Source: Locusta migratoria
Lineage: Eukaryota > Arthropoda > Insecta > Orthoptera > Acrididae
Assembly (NCBI GenBank): GCA_026315105.1
Contig: CM048744.1
Location: forward strand, 318,191,270-318,255,269
Direction: 5' to 3'
Length of the DNA stretch: 64,000 bases
Shown here piece after piece: positions 31,090-41,439 of this stretch. Every line of letters begins with the position of its first letter. The first letter of the stretch is position 1. The notes under the pieces were generated by a model that did no database searches, had not been told where the DNA came from, and saw nothing but the letters and a program-made list of their open reading frames with translations. A program made the translations under genes and the position numbers.

Positions 31090-32160
31090 ACATTTTACAG
31101 ATTATTTAACTGTGGTTACAATGAGTAATGTTTTGGGGACGAGCATTTAAATTCGGCCTGTTGAAGTAATCAGTGAAAGCACTCCTCACAGTGAATCCCT
31201 CAGGTTTGGCCAACTCACACCAAAGGCATCATATTGCCCTTTGGCAGTTCATTCACTTCAGATGTGTCAACGTTATAACACCGTGGCAACTGGCATTCCT
31301 GTCTGAGATAGTTGTGCTAGCAGCAGCACACTGAACTAATTTGTCCACGGATTCAGCAATAATATTTATAGGCGTAAAGAAAACTCTGAATATTGAACAC
31401 ATGAAAGCAAAAGCGTTCTCAGAAACCCTTCGTGTAGACTCTTTTATGTGGATCTTCTAGCATTTGTTGTTTATTATAAAGTTACATCATATGTTTGTCT
31501 AATCTGAAGCCGCGGTGGAGTAGCCGAGCGGTCTAAAGCGTCTCGCTGCGGAGCGCGCGGTTGCTCGCCGTGGAGGTTCGAGCCCTCCCTGGGGCATGGG
31601 TGTGTGTGTTTGTCCGTAGGTTAGTTTACCTAGGTTTAAGTAGTTTGTAAGCTACGGACTGATGACCACGCAGTTTGGTCCGATAGAATTACAAACAAAC
31701 ATCTAATCTGAAGGCCTCGTCACGAAGTATGACATACGGGAACATTAGGTTTGATTGTGGAAATACCTATGGTGGCGGACAAATGGATTCATTATTCACT
31801 AGCTTTCAAAATTCTTATTTATTGAATATTCCCAAATCTCCCTCTTTTCCATAAGAATCAATTTCAAAAAGAAACTTGTGGTTTGCATCCACCACTAGAA
31901 AGTGGCCTTAATAGTTGTAATGTAGACTTCTCGTTTTGGCACGTGCCACAATCTTAACATGTTTACCACCAAGTGGAGCAACAGCCTTCTTCCTCCATTC
32001 GATAGTGTCAGGAGGAGGTAAAAATTTAGGCAACCGTGCTTGTTCAACAGAAGTACTTATTGTAGACACAGAAATGCGGTGTAAGAATTGCAGTGAATGA
32101 GAGGACTCTCCAGTTGCAAGATACCTGAAAAACATTTATGAGAATAAATTACTTTATATG
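31090..32160 (-). pseudogene. PIF/Harbinger transposase (HARBI1-like), main exon, split by a SINE
   Basis: Minus-strand reading: RYLATGESSHSLQFLHRISV at 32080-32135, then LPPPDTIEWR, GGKHVKIV (normally DGKHV, so the first catalytic Asp is lost), DANHKFLFEIDSYGKEGDLG, FPYVILRDEAFRL at about 31715 (second catalytic Asp in the DEAF block), then after the SINE the sequence continues near 31430 with SENAFAFMCSIFRVF (the third acidic block). A splice acceptor, TTTTTCAG/G, lies at about 32127, so the N-terminal part was on another exon. There are frameshifts and stops. It faces a plus-strand MADF-BESS gene, the usual two-gene layout of the superfamily. Confidence 0.82.
31510..31701 (+). mobile_element. 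SINE family A2 copy inserted in the Harbinger transposase
   Basis: 192 bp bounded by a 12-bp duplication TCTAATCTGAAG at 31498-31509 and 31702-31713. A2 has a different class II tRNA-like head from A (GTGGAGTAGCCGAGCGGTCT, B box GGTTCGAGCCC) but a closely related body. Confidence 0.92.
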
Positions 32161-32269
32161 AAGAGTAAACGTAATTATTTGAAAGTGACCAAAATTACAA
32201 AAAGTAACAATTTTTAAATTGAATAAAATGCTAACGCCACAAATAAAACATGTTTACGTATAGCTAGTT

Positions 32270-32890
32270 CAAATGTTCGCTCTAGGCAGAATTTCCACAG
32301 ATTATGATTTCGGGTGCACCGTGCAAAAGACGATGGAGAAACATCCGCGGTCATTTTAAGAAATACAGTTAGCTGAAGAAGTCTGCGACAGCTGGATCGG
32401 CAGGTACGAAGAAAAGAGTCCTGTACTGGGACAGACTTCAATACTTTACTAGCGTGGAGGATGAAAGGAAAATGTTTTGCAACGTTAATCAGCAACGTAC
32501 AGAGTCTATAAAGTGACACAGCCAATCATGACAATGACAGCCACGAAACAGACGATTCCTCAGCTTCCTTTGATAATCCCGAAAGTTTAGCAAGCAATCA
32601 AGAACCGGGCAGCTCTTCTCACCTCGTCCATGGACCAGCAGCAAAGAAAACTCGTAATACTTTACTCAGAAACTTGTTAAAGAAAGACGTGAGGAACGAT
32701 AGACCTTTTCGAAATACTTGACAAGGTAGTGGAGCCTGAAATTGAGGACGAAACTAACTTATTCTTAAAATCCGTGGCAGCAACAGTCAAAAAATTTCGA
32801 CCCGACCTTATTTGCAAAGCCAAAAGGCAAATTTGCAATATCTTGATGTATTTGGAAACCAGGAACCAAAGAGATCAAGAACAGGGCAAC
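32270..32890 (+). pseudogene. MADF-BESS protein gene of the Harbinger element
   Basis: Plus strand across frameshifts: a MADF/SANT-like segment with CKRRWRNIRGHFKKY near 32317-32365, a linker with GTKKRVLYWDRLQYFTS near 32410-32450, an acidic serine-rich stretch (SSASFDNPESLASNQEPGSS), and a BESS motif ETNLFLKSVAATVKKF at about 32755-32802 followed by KRQICNILMYLE. In this superfamily the MADF/Myb-like protein helps bring the transposase to DNA. The gene is broken by several frameshifts. Confidence 0.75.
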
Positions 32891-33154
32891 AGCTCGACAT
32901 ACCAGTAGGAAAAACTGCAGTGCCACATGTCACCTTGCCTTCCTGCTTCTATCTGAGTGTCGTCAGAGAGCAACATCCTACAATATCACCAATACAGACA
33001 TCACTAACTACAATAAGTGACACTTGCTCTATGTTTTATGCTTTGTAGAATTAGCGTGGCACGTTGTCTACAATTCACATTCAACTACGAGCTTTTCTGC
33101 TGGTGTAATTGGTCTCGCCACTCGGTTGCAAGAATCGCTTTTCAGTTTGTCTTC

Positions 33155-33343
33155 GCCGGCCGCGGTGGCCGAGGGGACTGCGGCGCTCCAGTCACAGTCT
33201 GCACGGCTGCTACAGTCGGGGGTTCGAATCCGCCCTCGGACATCGATATTTGTGTCGTCTTTAGTATAAGGTAGTTCATAAGTAGTTTGTAAGTTTAGGG
33301 ACTGATGACCCCGCAGTTAGGTCCCTTAAGCTTGTAACATTTA
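33155..33343 (+). mobile_element. SINE family A copy
   Basis: Full-length copy with an intact B box (GGTTCGAATCC) and tail with GGGACTGATGACCCC. No convincing target duplication, so it is older than the neighbouring copies. Confidence 0.88.
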
Positions 33344-34580
33344 TATATATACACACACCCTATATCACTACCCATTAGTGTCAGACCCAATATCTTTATG
33401 AAATTATCCAAATGAGTGTTACCTTCGGGAGACAGCATTAGTTAAAAAACTATATAATGCATTCTAATTGATTGTAATTCCACCTAAATGCCAGAATAAC
33501 AATACATAAGTGGACCATCCATAATTTTACCCCAACTCGAAAAACTGATTAGCTATAATACAGCAAAAAGAACATAATAGTAGGCCTAGGCCAAAATATA
33601 TTTTCGTGTATAATAAAAAAAGTGACACACCCTTTTTCTGTTAATAAATAGAAGCAAATAGTGTTGGGTGACACATGTTGCTATAATTTGAAAGTACAAA
33701 TAAAATTATAACAGCGAAACCTATTAGCACACATGAAACTTTAATGCTCACTGATAACGAATATTATGTTTATAGCCTCAATAACACTGAATCTTGCCAT
33801 TAATGTCCGATTTAATAAATATAACGGGACTTTCCAAATTCATGTAAACATTGGTCACTGATGAACGAAACAGATACACCAAAATATATTCACGAAAATA
33901 ATAAGTCATTTAATAACACGCACAAACAACAATAAACTCGTAACATTTAATATACTCGAAGTAAACAAACAGACGCCATTTTTCGAAGTCATGACAACTA
34001 CTTTGTTAGACGTACATTTTAAAACTATCTTACAGATAACTAGCAAAACACAGACACCATTAAATTAAAGAAATGCAATATGTATATTGTTTACTACTTT
34101 TACGTAATATGTAAATAACATTTACCTTTCTTTAAAATTTTAAGTGGATAAAGACATACTTGTGAACCTCAGAGTGGGAATAAAAGCATCGAACTCGCAG
34201 ACGCTGGGGCACTCTCACTCTCGCAGGACACTGGCAGTGACGCACTGACTCTTGCTCTGAGGCCATGTATCTGATATTGTGTTATTTATATTTGTGAAAG
34301 TTTGCGCAAGATAAGAAGTGCAGTAATAGTTAATAAAAAGTATAAACTGCACTATGCGTTTTCATTTGAACAAATATTTCCTGAAAAATATTTACAGTGA
34401 AATAACAAGACAGCTAATGGTACACAACGCAAGAACATCGCAGCAAGCATAGCAACCGTCCAAGATAAAAGATAAGCACAAGATTTTATTTGACGTGTGT
34501 TTAACATAAACTGAGTGGACTCCTCTCAATAACAGCCATCCAGCAGATACTTAATAGTCCAATCCTACGTCTCTGTAGAG
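33344..34580. other. No gene recognised; possible interior of the Harbinger element
   Basis: AT-rich DNA. It lies between the main transposase exon (31.1-32.2 kb) and a candidate N-terminal exon (34.6-34.8 kb), so part could be intron. No repeats or frames stand out. Confidence 0.35.
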
Positions 34581-34776
34581 GACAAAAAGATATATGTTGG
34601 AAAAAGATTAGGGTTGAATCTAAAATATTCCTTAAACTTGTTCACATCGTCAAGGAAATGTTTTGTAATTAAGATGTTGTACGCTCCCTCTTTTTCATTT
34701 GTTTCACTGTTTTGCGCTTTCTGAGAACTTTCTCGAATAATATGCAGTCTTCCTCTACTTCCGTAGCCTCCATATA
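34580..34776 (-). pseudogene. Candidate N-terminal exon of a Harbinger transposase
   Basis: Minus strand: a frame starting MEATEVEEDCILFEKVLRKR at about 34773, with the acid-then-basic start typical of the superfamily, and after a frameshift FLDDVNKFKEYFRFNPNLF near 34600-34660, which matches the conserved EDxxxFxxyFRMxxxxF block. It is on the same strand as the transposase exon at 31.1-32.2 kb and could be its 5' exon, about 2.5 kb upstream. Confidence 0.5.
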
Positions 34777-35163
34777 CTTTTGTGGTGCCAAAACGAAAAG
34801 CATTTTACACCGAGCACTGAGCCTTCTTTGCCACTAATGCCACGCCACATTGACCCACGCCTAGGCAAAATGTGCCTTGCAGCGCGCTGAAATCAAGCGG
34901 CGCAAAAAAAAAAAAAAAAAATAAAAATAAAAAAATAAAAAAAAAATAAACGCACAATGCGTCTCTCGTGTAGTACAAACGGTCGCACCCAACTGCTTCC
35001 AACAACCTGGAAAATTAAATTCAAACCTGTACAAAACTTTTTATCACTTACACCCAGGAATATATATAAAGGGAAAAAGTTTGTCGCTTACTGCATTGCG
35101 GATGATCATTTGGTTCAAGTTCTGCGTCAGACGTGAGATTTTTCACTTATTACTTCACTATTA

Positions 35164-35615
35164 TCTATATCTATAAATGTGAATGTCTGTTCGGTGTACG
35201 TTTGTCACGTCTGAACCACATGACATAAAGAGCTAAAAATTTGTACAGTTACTAATTTCTACCCGGGAAAGGCTTTAGGCACGGTTTTATGGCGATCGGA
35301 TAGCTATTTATCTATATATATATTAAAGTGAATGTCTGTTCGGTGTACGCTTATCACTTCCGAACGACAAGACGCAGAGACTTAAATATTTGTATAGTTG
35401 CTAATTTGTACCTGAGGAAAGTTTTAAGCACGGTTTTATAGCGATCTGAAAGATATTTAGTAATTTAGCGCGAAATGCGGAACAATAATTACTCTTTGAA
35501 AATTATATTTACTCTTTGAAAATGGTTTTATTGGTTCCATTGTTGCTTGAGGGTTGATAATGATAAAAGGGTGGAGTACATTGGGATGGAAAGTTATCGG
35601 TGTATATAAAATTCT

Positions 35616-35651
<36 letters not shown>

Positions 35652-36290
35652 ATATTTCGCTCTGCAGCGAAAAGTACAGAACGCAAACCAATGGTCTGTG
35701 TGTAATTGTTATCCGAAGTCTCCCATTGTACACTATAGCAGTTCCATGCCGATAGCTATAAGGGGGTGGAAGATGTGGTTGAAAGTCGTGAAATTATAAA
35801 AAAAATTCGGACTGGAGGCCAGCGATGACGTTTGTGACTATAGCAAGGAGGTTACATACAGCAAAACGTGATGCAACAGACCATATCGTTGGTCTACGCG
35901 TGCTACAATGTCTTCAGCTCTTTCTCTGTAAGGATAAGCGTACGAATAAGGCAATATAAGAATAAATAAATAAAGCAGTAAAAAATAAATTTCTTTTTAT
36001 ACACCTTTTTAAATAATCGATTTGACGTTTCGCGCATTACATCAAGTGATTGATCTGTGATATTATTACAATCAGTAGTGTTGAATTTCGTGATTGGATT
36101 CTTCGAAACGAGTGCATTTTTACGTGTGATTTGATCTACACTACTTAACATAATTTTATTTTTTATTTGAATGTTGATTAAAATGTTTGTTTCTAAAGAA
36201 GGTGTTGTATTTCATTTCATCCTTCAAAACCAATCTCATAGCACACTACTGAAAGATCAACACGCGAGCGGAGCCGCGGGTTTAAGTTAG
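35164..36290 (+). mobile_element. Non-autonomous Helitron, copy 1
   Basis: 1127 bp from A/TCTATATCTATAAATGTGAA at 35164 to GCGAGCGGAGCCGCGGGT, then TTAAGTTAG/T at 36290. The 3' hairpin-rich GAGCGGAGCCGCGGG followed by CTAG/T (here TTAG) is a Helitron end. The 5' module of about 147 bp (GTGAATGTCTGTTCGGTGTACG) is present twice, at 35164 and about 35317. A (GT)n tract lies at 35619-35649. No Rep-helicase frame. Two other copies are at 40419 and 50938. Confidence 0.85.
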
Positions 36291-36561
36291 TTGACTCTAT
36301 TGGCGAGAAGATTTGCAGGCGTCATATGGTATCAAGCTATTTTTCTGTGCGAATCATAGTTTAGAAGATGTGGTGTGATAAATATATAATAACGCGGAAA
36401 ACTAAGTTTCCTCAAAATCTTAAATGTTTCTTTTTTTCACCGGGGAAACATTTTTATGTATTTTTTTTTAAATCTGTCAGAAGGTAATTCTCGGATCATA
36501 CTGCCTTATTCAGTTGCCAAATCATAAAGAACACGACTTTCACTTTTTACGTTCTGACGCG

Positions 36562-36791
36562 CCCCGCCGCGGTGGAGTAGCCGAGCGGTCTAAAGCGCCT
36601 CGCTGCGGAGCGCGCGGTTGCTCGCCGTGGAGGTTCGAGTCCTCCCTGGGGCATGTGTGTGTGTGTTTGTCCTTAGGTTAGTTTACCTAGGTTTAAGTAG
36701 TTTGTAAGCTACGGACTGATGACCACGCAGTTTGGTCCGATAGATTTACAGACATTTGAAATTCTTTTTTTTTTTTTTTTTTTTTTTTTTT
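36562..36791 (+). mobile_element. SINE family A2 copy with T tail
   Basis: Head CCGCGGTGGAGTAGCCGAGC, tail ending TTTACAGACATTTGAAATTC and a T run of about 25. Bounded by TGACGCG at 36555-36561 and 36792-36798, a short but exact duplication. Confidence 0.85.
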
Positions 36792-37201
36792 TGACGCGTC
36801 TCGACCCGCAACTAGGAAAACGTTTCACGCAGCGACCTGCGATACGCAGCAGGTGACCGAAAACGCGAGCGTGTACCCCAGCACACTGCGATCAGTTCCC
36901 GCACCTAAGAAAACGTAGTTTGAGGCGCTATATCGGCGCTAGCATAATACTGCTAGCTCCAACCTAGCCAGGGACGTCTCAGTAGAGGAGCCGCGAGCCC
37001 ATCTTAAGCGGCCTACAAACGATCTGATTTGGTCAGGCGGTCGGGCGGATTTGGTCCGATGAGACGCGTTGTCAGGCCGTGTGTTACGGTGTCGGCTGGC
37101 AGGTATCGTCGGATCCTGTCAGGTGGCCGCGCCTGACCAAATCAGACCGTCTGTAGCGCTGTCGTATGAAAATGTTCGTCAGTTGTGCTGTGGACGTCAC
37201 A

Positions 37202-37423
37202 ATGGCCACTGTTGCTACTGAGCGAGAGATGTTTATTGAGTTTTTAGAACTCTATAAGGACTTCAAATTCCTATGGGATACGTCTGATAAGCAGTATTGC
37301 AATAAGGATGCGAGGAATGAGGCACTAGAAATTCTTGTAGAATGCAGCACAAGGAGAAGAAATGGAAATCAATGTGTCAGTGTGAACGAGTTAATTCTAT
37401 TTAACAATAATAGTACACATTAA
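37202..37423 (+). pseudogene. Truncated MADF-domain gene of the Harbinger element
   Basis: Starting at the ATG at 37202 (an upstream in-frame ATG at 37166 is possible), the frame reads ATEREMFIEFLELYKDFKFL and LWDTSDKQYCNKDARNEALE, the first two-thirds of a MADF (Myb/SANT-like) domain. It then departs from the family and stops at 37423, so the third helix and any BESS motif are lost to an internal deletion. Confidence 0.75.
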
Positions 37424-37525
37424 AACAACGTTTGGCATAAAATAAATTCAAAACAAATAATTTATATCATCAAAAAGTATTTTGTTTACCTGTATGTAGT
37501 TCCTCAGAATTTTGCATATGGCTTC

Positions 37526-37915
37526 TCACGTTTCAGGGATTATTTCTAAAAGTAGCCATTGAGAGATTGCAGTGCTGTTTTTAAAATCTACGTAGTCTCT
37601 TGCTGTAGCCAAACACCTGATAGAGGCAACCAGTCTTTCTTCAACAGTAACCGCTACTCTGATAGTACTGTTCCTCTCAGAAATCAATGGAGTCACCAGA
37701 TGTAGCAATGTAATGAAACTGTTGTAGTCCATTCTCAGATAATTGCGAAAATCGTCGCTATCTTCTTGTCTTAATAACGTCATATTACTAAACTGTTTAC
37801 GTTTCAGTAACCATTTTTGACCCGCATCTTTCTTTTTCTTACGCAAGGAGTACCAGACAATGCTACAAGAGCAATGCGAAGTCTCTGTTGTGTGTGTGTT
37901 CTCGACAGAAGCCAA
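37526..37915 (-). pseudogene. Truncated Harbinger transposase gene (N-terminal part)
   Basis: A 129-codon minus-strand frame with the N-terminal blocks of HARBI1-type transposases: GQKWLLKRKQF, LLRQEDSDDFRNYLRMDYNS, LLHLVTPLI, and VEERLVASIRCLATARDYVD near the end, followed by a stop. The DDE catalytic region, normally some 200 residues further on, is absent. The frame itself is uninterrupted, so the internal deletion rather than point decay inactivated it. Confidence 0.85.
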
Positions 37916-38260
37916 GTGACGACTGACAGAATTGGCGCTACGTCAGGCCGTGTGGATGCCGCACTTGACTTGGGAGGGTCCGCTGCCGGGCCGGCAGATC
38001 AGGTCGTCTGTAGCCTCCTTTACATCCTACTTATCTCATTTCCTACCTTATCATTTCTGCTTATATATACCACTGCCTTGTGGTCAGTCGCGGGAGATAT
38101 AAAGGCTAAGGGAGAAAACCCCGAAAGGAACTCTGGAGTGGGGCCCCAAAAGCCGTTGGATGGCGTAGTACATTCCCTCCAGGCAGCTCCTGCTACCCAA
38201 GTGATATGAGACGTATTGGCGTGCCCTTCCTTTGGACGCAATCATTTAAGTCGAGAGAAA

Positions 38261-38973
38261 AAAATAATGTTCAAATGTTTTTATAGCTTATGGGACTTAA
38301 CTATGGGGTCATCAGTCCCTAAACTTACAAACTACTTATGATATGTTCAAAGAAGTTTCGGGCGTGCAGCCGCATAACGTTTACTTCTTCTAATATTTCG
38401 GCTGAGAAACGTTCAGCCATCTTCAGAGAGAGTCGAAGACTGACGCTCCAACTCGCGCTTCGTGCTTATAAACGCGCGGGCCGCGCTACTGCGCATGCGG
38501 CCACAGATACAACAAGGCGCCAAAGACGTTACTCGGCGGCAAGGAAGTACACGTATGTGTAAATTATCTCCGCAGTAATCGACCATGCAGCCACAGACAT
38601 AATTTACACATACTTGTACTTCCTTGCCGCCGAGTAACGTCTTTGGCGCCTTGTTGTATCTGTGGCCGCATGCGCAGTAGCGCGGCCCGTGCGTTTATAA
38701 GCACGAAGCGCGTGCTGGAGCGTCAGTCTTCGACTCTCTCTGAAGATGGCTGAACGTTTCTCAGCCGAAATATTAGAAGAAGTAAACTTTATGCGGCTGC
38801 ACGCCCGAAACTTCTTTGAACAGTCATTGCGCCGCGAAAACATGAAGATACTTATGAACTGGCTAACACTAAGGACAAATATTCATGCCCGAGGGGGGAT
38901 TCGAACCCCCGACCGTAGTGGCCGTGCAGACCGTGACTGGAGCACCTCAGTCTCCTCGGCCGCAGCGGCCGGC
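38261..38973 (-). mobile_element. SINE family A copy split by a foldback element
   Basis: Tail at 38261-38341, head and B box at 38849-38973. The whole is bounded by a 13-bp duplication AAGTCGAGAGAAA at 38248-38260 and 38974-38986. The SINE sits in a LINE relic. Confidence 0.9.
38342..38848. mobile_element. 507-bp foldback element inside a SINE
   Basis: Two arms of about 230 bp (38344-38574 and 38594-38823) are nearly perfect inverted copies around a 20-bp spacer. The insert is flanked by a 9-bp duplication of SINE sequence, TACTTATGA, at 38333-38341 and 38849-38857. A 9-bp duplication is found with MULE- and foldback-like elements. Each arm contains CTGAAGATGGCTGA, a loop and TCAGCCGAAA (hammerhead-like motif). 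The matching frames on opposite strands (38338-38562, 38604-38843) are a consequence of the palindrome. Confidence 0.85.
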
Positions 38974-38984
38974 AAGTCGAGAGA

Positions 38985-39250
38985 AATACCTTGATGCTTG
39001 GGCGAGTCACAGGTTTCCATATGTATCGCTCAGGTATGTCGCATCCTGGAGTTTGGACATGTCAGGTGCGTGGATCCTGTGCGAAACCGAAAAAACTGCT
39101 GTACGGAGAACTGCAGGAGGGCGTGAGACCGCACCTTCACTACAGGGATGTCTGCAAGGGAGATGTGACCAAGGCCCGCATTAACATAACCGAGTCAAGT
39201 GGCGATTAGCTGCTCTCAAAGTGGTCATGCTTGCAGAGGACGAATGAACA
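38985..39250 (+). pseudogene. LINE C-terminal fragment
   Basis: Reads KKLLYGELQEGVRP and HLHYRDVCKGDVTKARINI at 39090-39185, the end blocks (LLYGEL, RYKDVCKRDL) of an insect endonuclease-reverse-transcriptase LINE. The preceding sequence before the SINE (38090-38247) may be part of the same relic. Related to 24180-24720. Confidence 0.65.
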
Positions 39251-40418
39251 CAAGCAGAAACCAGGATGAAGACACACACAAGGAGAAGCCTTCATTCCTG
39301 AATGAACGACACTGTGCGTTTGTGGTGCTGTTTGTGTTCATGCCTGAACCTTAGTACATATTAGTTTCATCATTATTATTGTGATCACTTTAATTACGCT
39401 TATTGTTTTTAACATTACTATTATTTTTGTTATTGTTATTACTATTCTTACTATTAATACTGCTGTATGCGTGATGCAGTTGTTTCTTTATTCGTATGTT
39501 CTGATTATGTTTATTTCTTCTGTGAAACTACGAACAAATCCTACAGGTTTGCTACTTTCAAATAAACGAAGCAAGAGCAAACTGCCGATAACACATTGCT
39601 GTAAAATCCAAACAGTCCTTTTACATGTGAGGAACACGTTACCCCTATTCATTCCCCCCCCCCCCTTTTCTTTTGGGCCTTCCTTCTTCCCTTACAGCCC
39701 ATCCTTTCGCTCGCCAATATCGTCTTCTGCGACGTCCGCTTCAATGCCTTTTAAAACAAATTGTTTTCCCTTATCTATGTACGCCATATATATAAATTAA
39801 AGTGGTATCTTCTATACTGGTACCATGAAATGTATGAGTGGAGGTTCCTGTTGTGCTGTACGATCTCCGCAGTACGTTACCTTCGAAGTGAAGTCAGGAC
39901 TCATAGTTCGTCTTCTGGAAGTGCTAAGTTTCCGTGTCGTGTCGGTCAACATTTTCTTCAGTTTCCCGAAGCCTATGTTTAATGGTTAATTATGTATGTG
40001 TTTAGTTCGTCTGCTCTTAACTCTGAGGGTATAACCCGCTGCGAGCTCCGTACTGTCATTGTTCTGTGACTATAGTGCTTGCAATTGGCTGACAGCTGCT
40101 ACTTCTGGCGTGACCTCTTTTTCAGTAATAAACATAAATGAATAAATGAAAATTTTGTAGCAAAGCAATATTTGCTCTTCAGTGTACACAGGAATAAAGA
40201 AAGTCTTCTCCAATGAAGAATATGATTTCCATAATAAATCAGCTGGTACAAAACTCCAGTAGTGTAAACAAAAAAGGTGAGTAACTTCCGCAGCCTTTAA
40301 GGAACTTATACAGAAGAAGAAAGAACACTTGAACATTTTGTGCAGCGTCGCTGGCATAATACACATAATATGGATAGACCAAACGGCTAGGAACGCACAG
40401 AATGAGGAATAATAGTAA
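39251..40418. other. No gene recognised
   Basis: Includes an imperfect ATT-rich stretch at 39370-39470 and a C14-15 run at 39652-39665. The 139-codon frame at 39381-39800 is low complexity and has no motif. A minus-strand frame at 40070-40432 has none either. Confidence 0.45.
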
Positions 40419-41426
40419 TCTATATCTATCAATGTGAATGTATGTTCGGTGTACGTTTATCACGTCTGAACCACGAGACATAAAGAGCTGAAAATTCGTA
40501 CAGTTACTAATGTCTACCCGGGGAAGGCTTTAGGTACCGTTTTATGACGATTGGATAGTTATTTATCTATATATATTAATGTGAATGTCTGTTCGGTGTA
40601 CGTTTATCTAGTACGAACGACAAGACGCAGAGACTTAAATATTTGAACAGTTAGTAATTTATACCTGAGGAAGGTTTTAGGCACGGTTTTATAGCGATCT
40701 GATAGATATTTGGTAATTTGAAGAATATAACGCGAAATGGGGAACAATAATTACTCTTTGAAAATTATATTTACTCTTTGAAAATGGTTTTATTGGTTGC
40801 ATTGTTGCTTGAAGGTTGATAATGATAAAAGGATGGAGTATATTGACATTTAAAGTTATCGGTGAATATTAGATTCTACGTGTTTGTGTGTTAATATTTC
40901 GCTCTGCAATGAAAACTACAGAATGCAAACGAATGGTCTGTGTTTAATTGTTGTCCGAAGTTTCCCGTTGTACACCATAGCAGTTCCAAGCCGATAGGTA
41001 TAAGGGGGTGGACAATATGGTGGTTGAAAGTCGTCAAATTATTAAAAAAAAAATCGGACTGAATGCCAGCGATGACGTTTGCAACTCTATAGCAATACAG
41101 TGAAACGTGTTGCCACAGACCATATCTTTGGTCTACGCGTGCTAGTATGTCTTCAGCTCTTTCTCTGACAGAATAAGCATACGAATAAGGAATATAAGAA
41201 TAAATAAATAAAGAACTAAAAAATAAATTTCCTTTAATAGATCTATTTTTTAAAAAAATCTATTTTACGTTTCGCACATTACATCAAGTGATTAAAAATG
41301 TTTGTTTCTAAAGAAGGTATTGTATTTCATTTCATCCTTCAAAAGCAGTCTCATAGCACACTACTGAAAGATAGCTTATCTATCATAATCAACCAACAAG
41401 CGAGCGGAGCCGCGGGTTTAAGCTAG
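40419..41426 (+). mobile_element. Non-autonomous Helitron, copy 2
   Basis: 1008 bp from A/TCTATATCTATCAATGTGAA at 40419 to GAGCGGAGCCGCGGGTTTAA then GCTAG/T at 41426. Host A before and T after fit Helitron insertion between A and T. The 5' module is duplicated at about 40568. It is inserted beside the 3' end of the minus-strand LINE. Confidence 0.88.
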
Positions 41427-41439
41427 TCAACATTAAAAT

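Larger units (their letters stand above)
37007..38019. mobile_element. Deleted PIF/Harbinger element with TTA duplication
   Basis: 1013 bp with inverted ends AGCGGCCTACAAACGATCTG at 37007 and, inward from 38019, AGGAGGCTACAGACGACCTG. Flanked by TTA at 37004-37006 and 38020-38022. It carries the start of a MADF gene (plus) and the start of a transposase gene (minus), facing each other, with the rest of both deleted. The left end has an internal inverted copy: CCTACAAACGATCTGATTTG at 37012 recurs reversed at 37131-37158. Confidence 0.88.

Noticed and set aside
32214..32525. Minus-strand frame of 103 codons
   Set aside because: It is the antisense shadow of the MADF segment on the plus strand.
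38338..38843. Two open frames of 74 and 79 codons on opposite strands with near-identical products
   Set aside because: They are the two arms of a palindromic foldback element; the match follows from the inverted repeat and not from a gene pair.
39381..39800. 139-codon open frame
   Set aside because: Low-complexity Ile/Val/Thr start from ATT repeats and a C run; no family motif.
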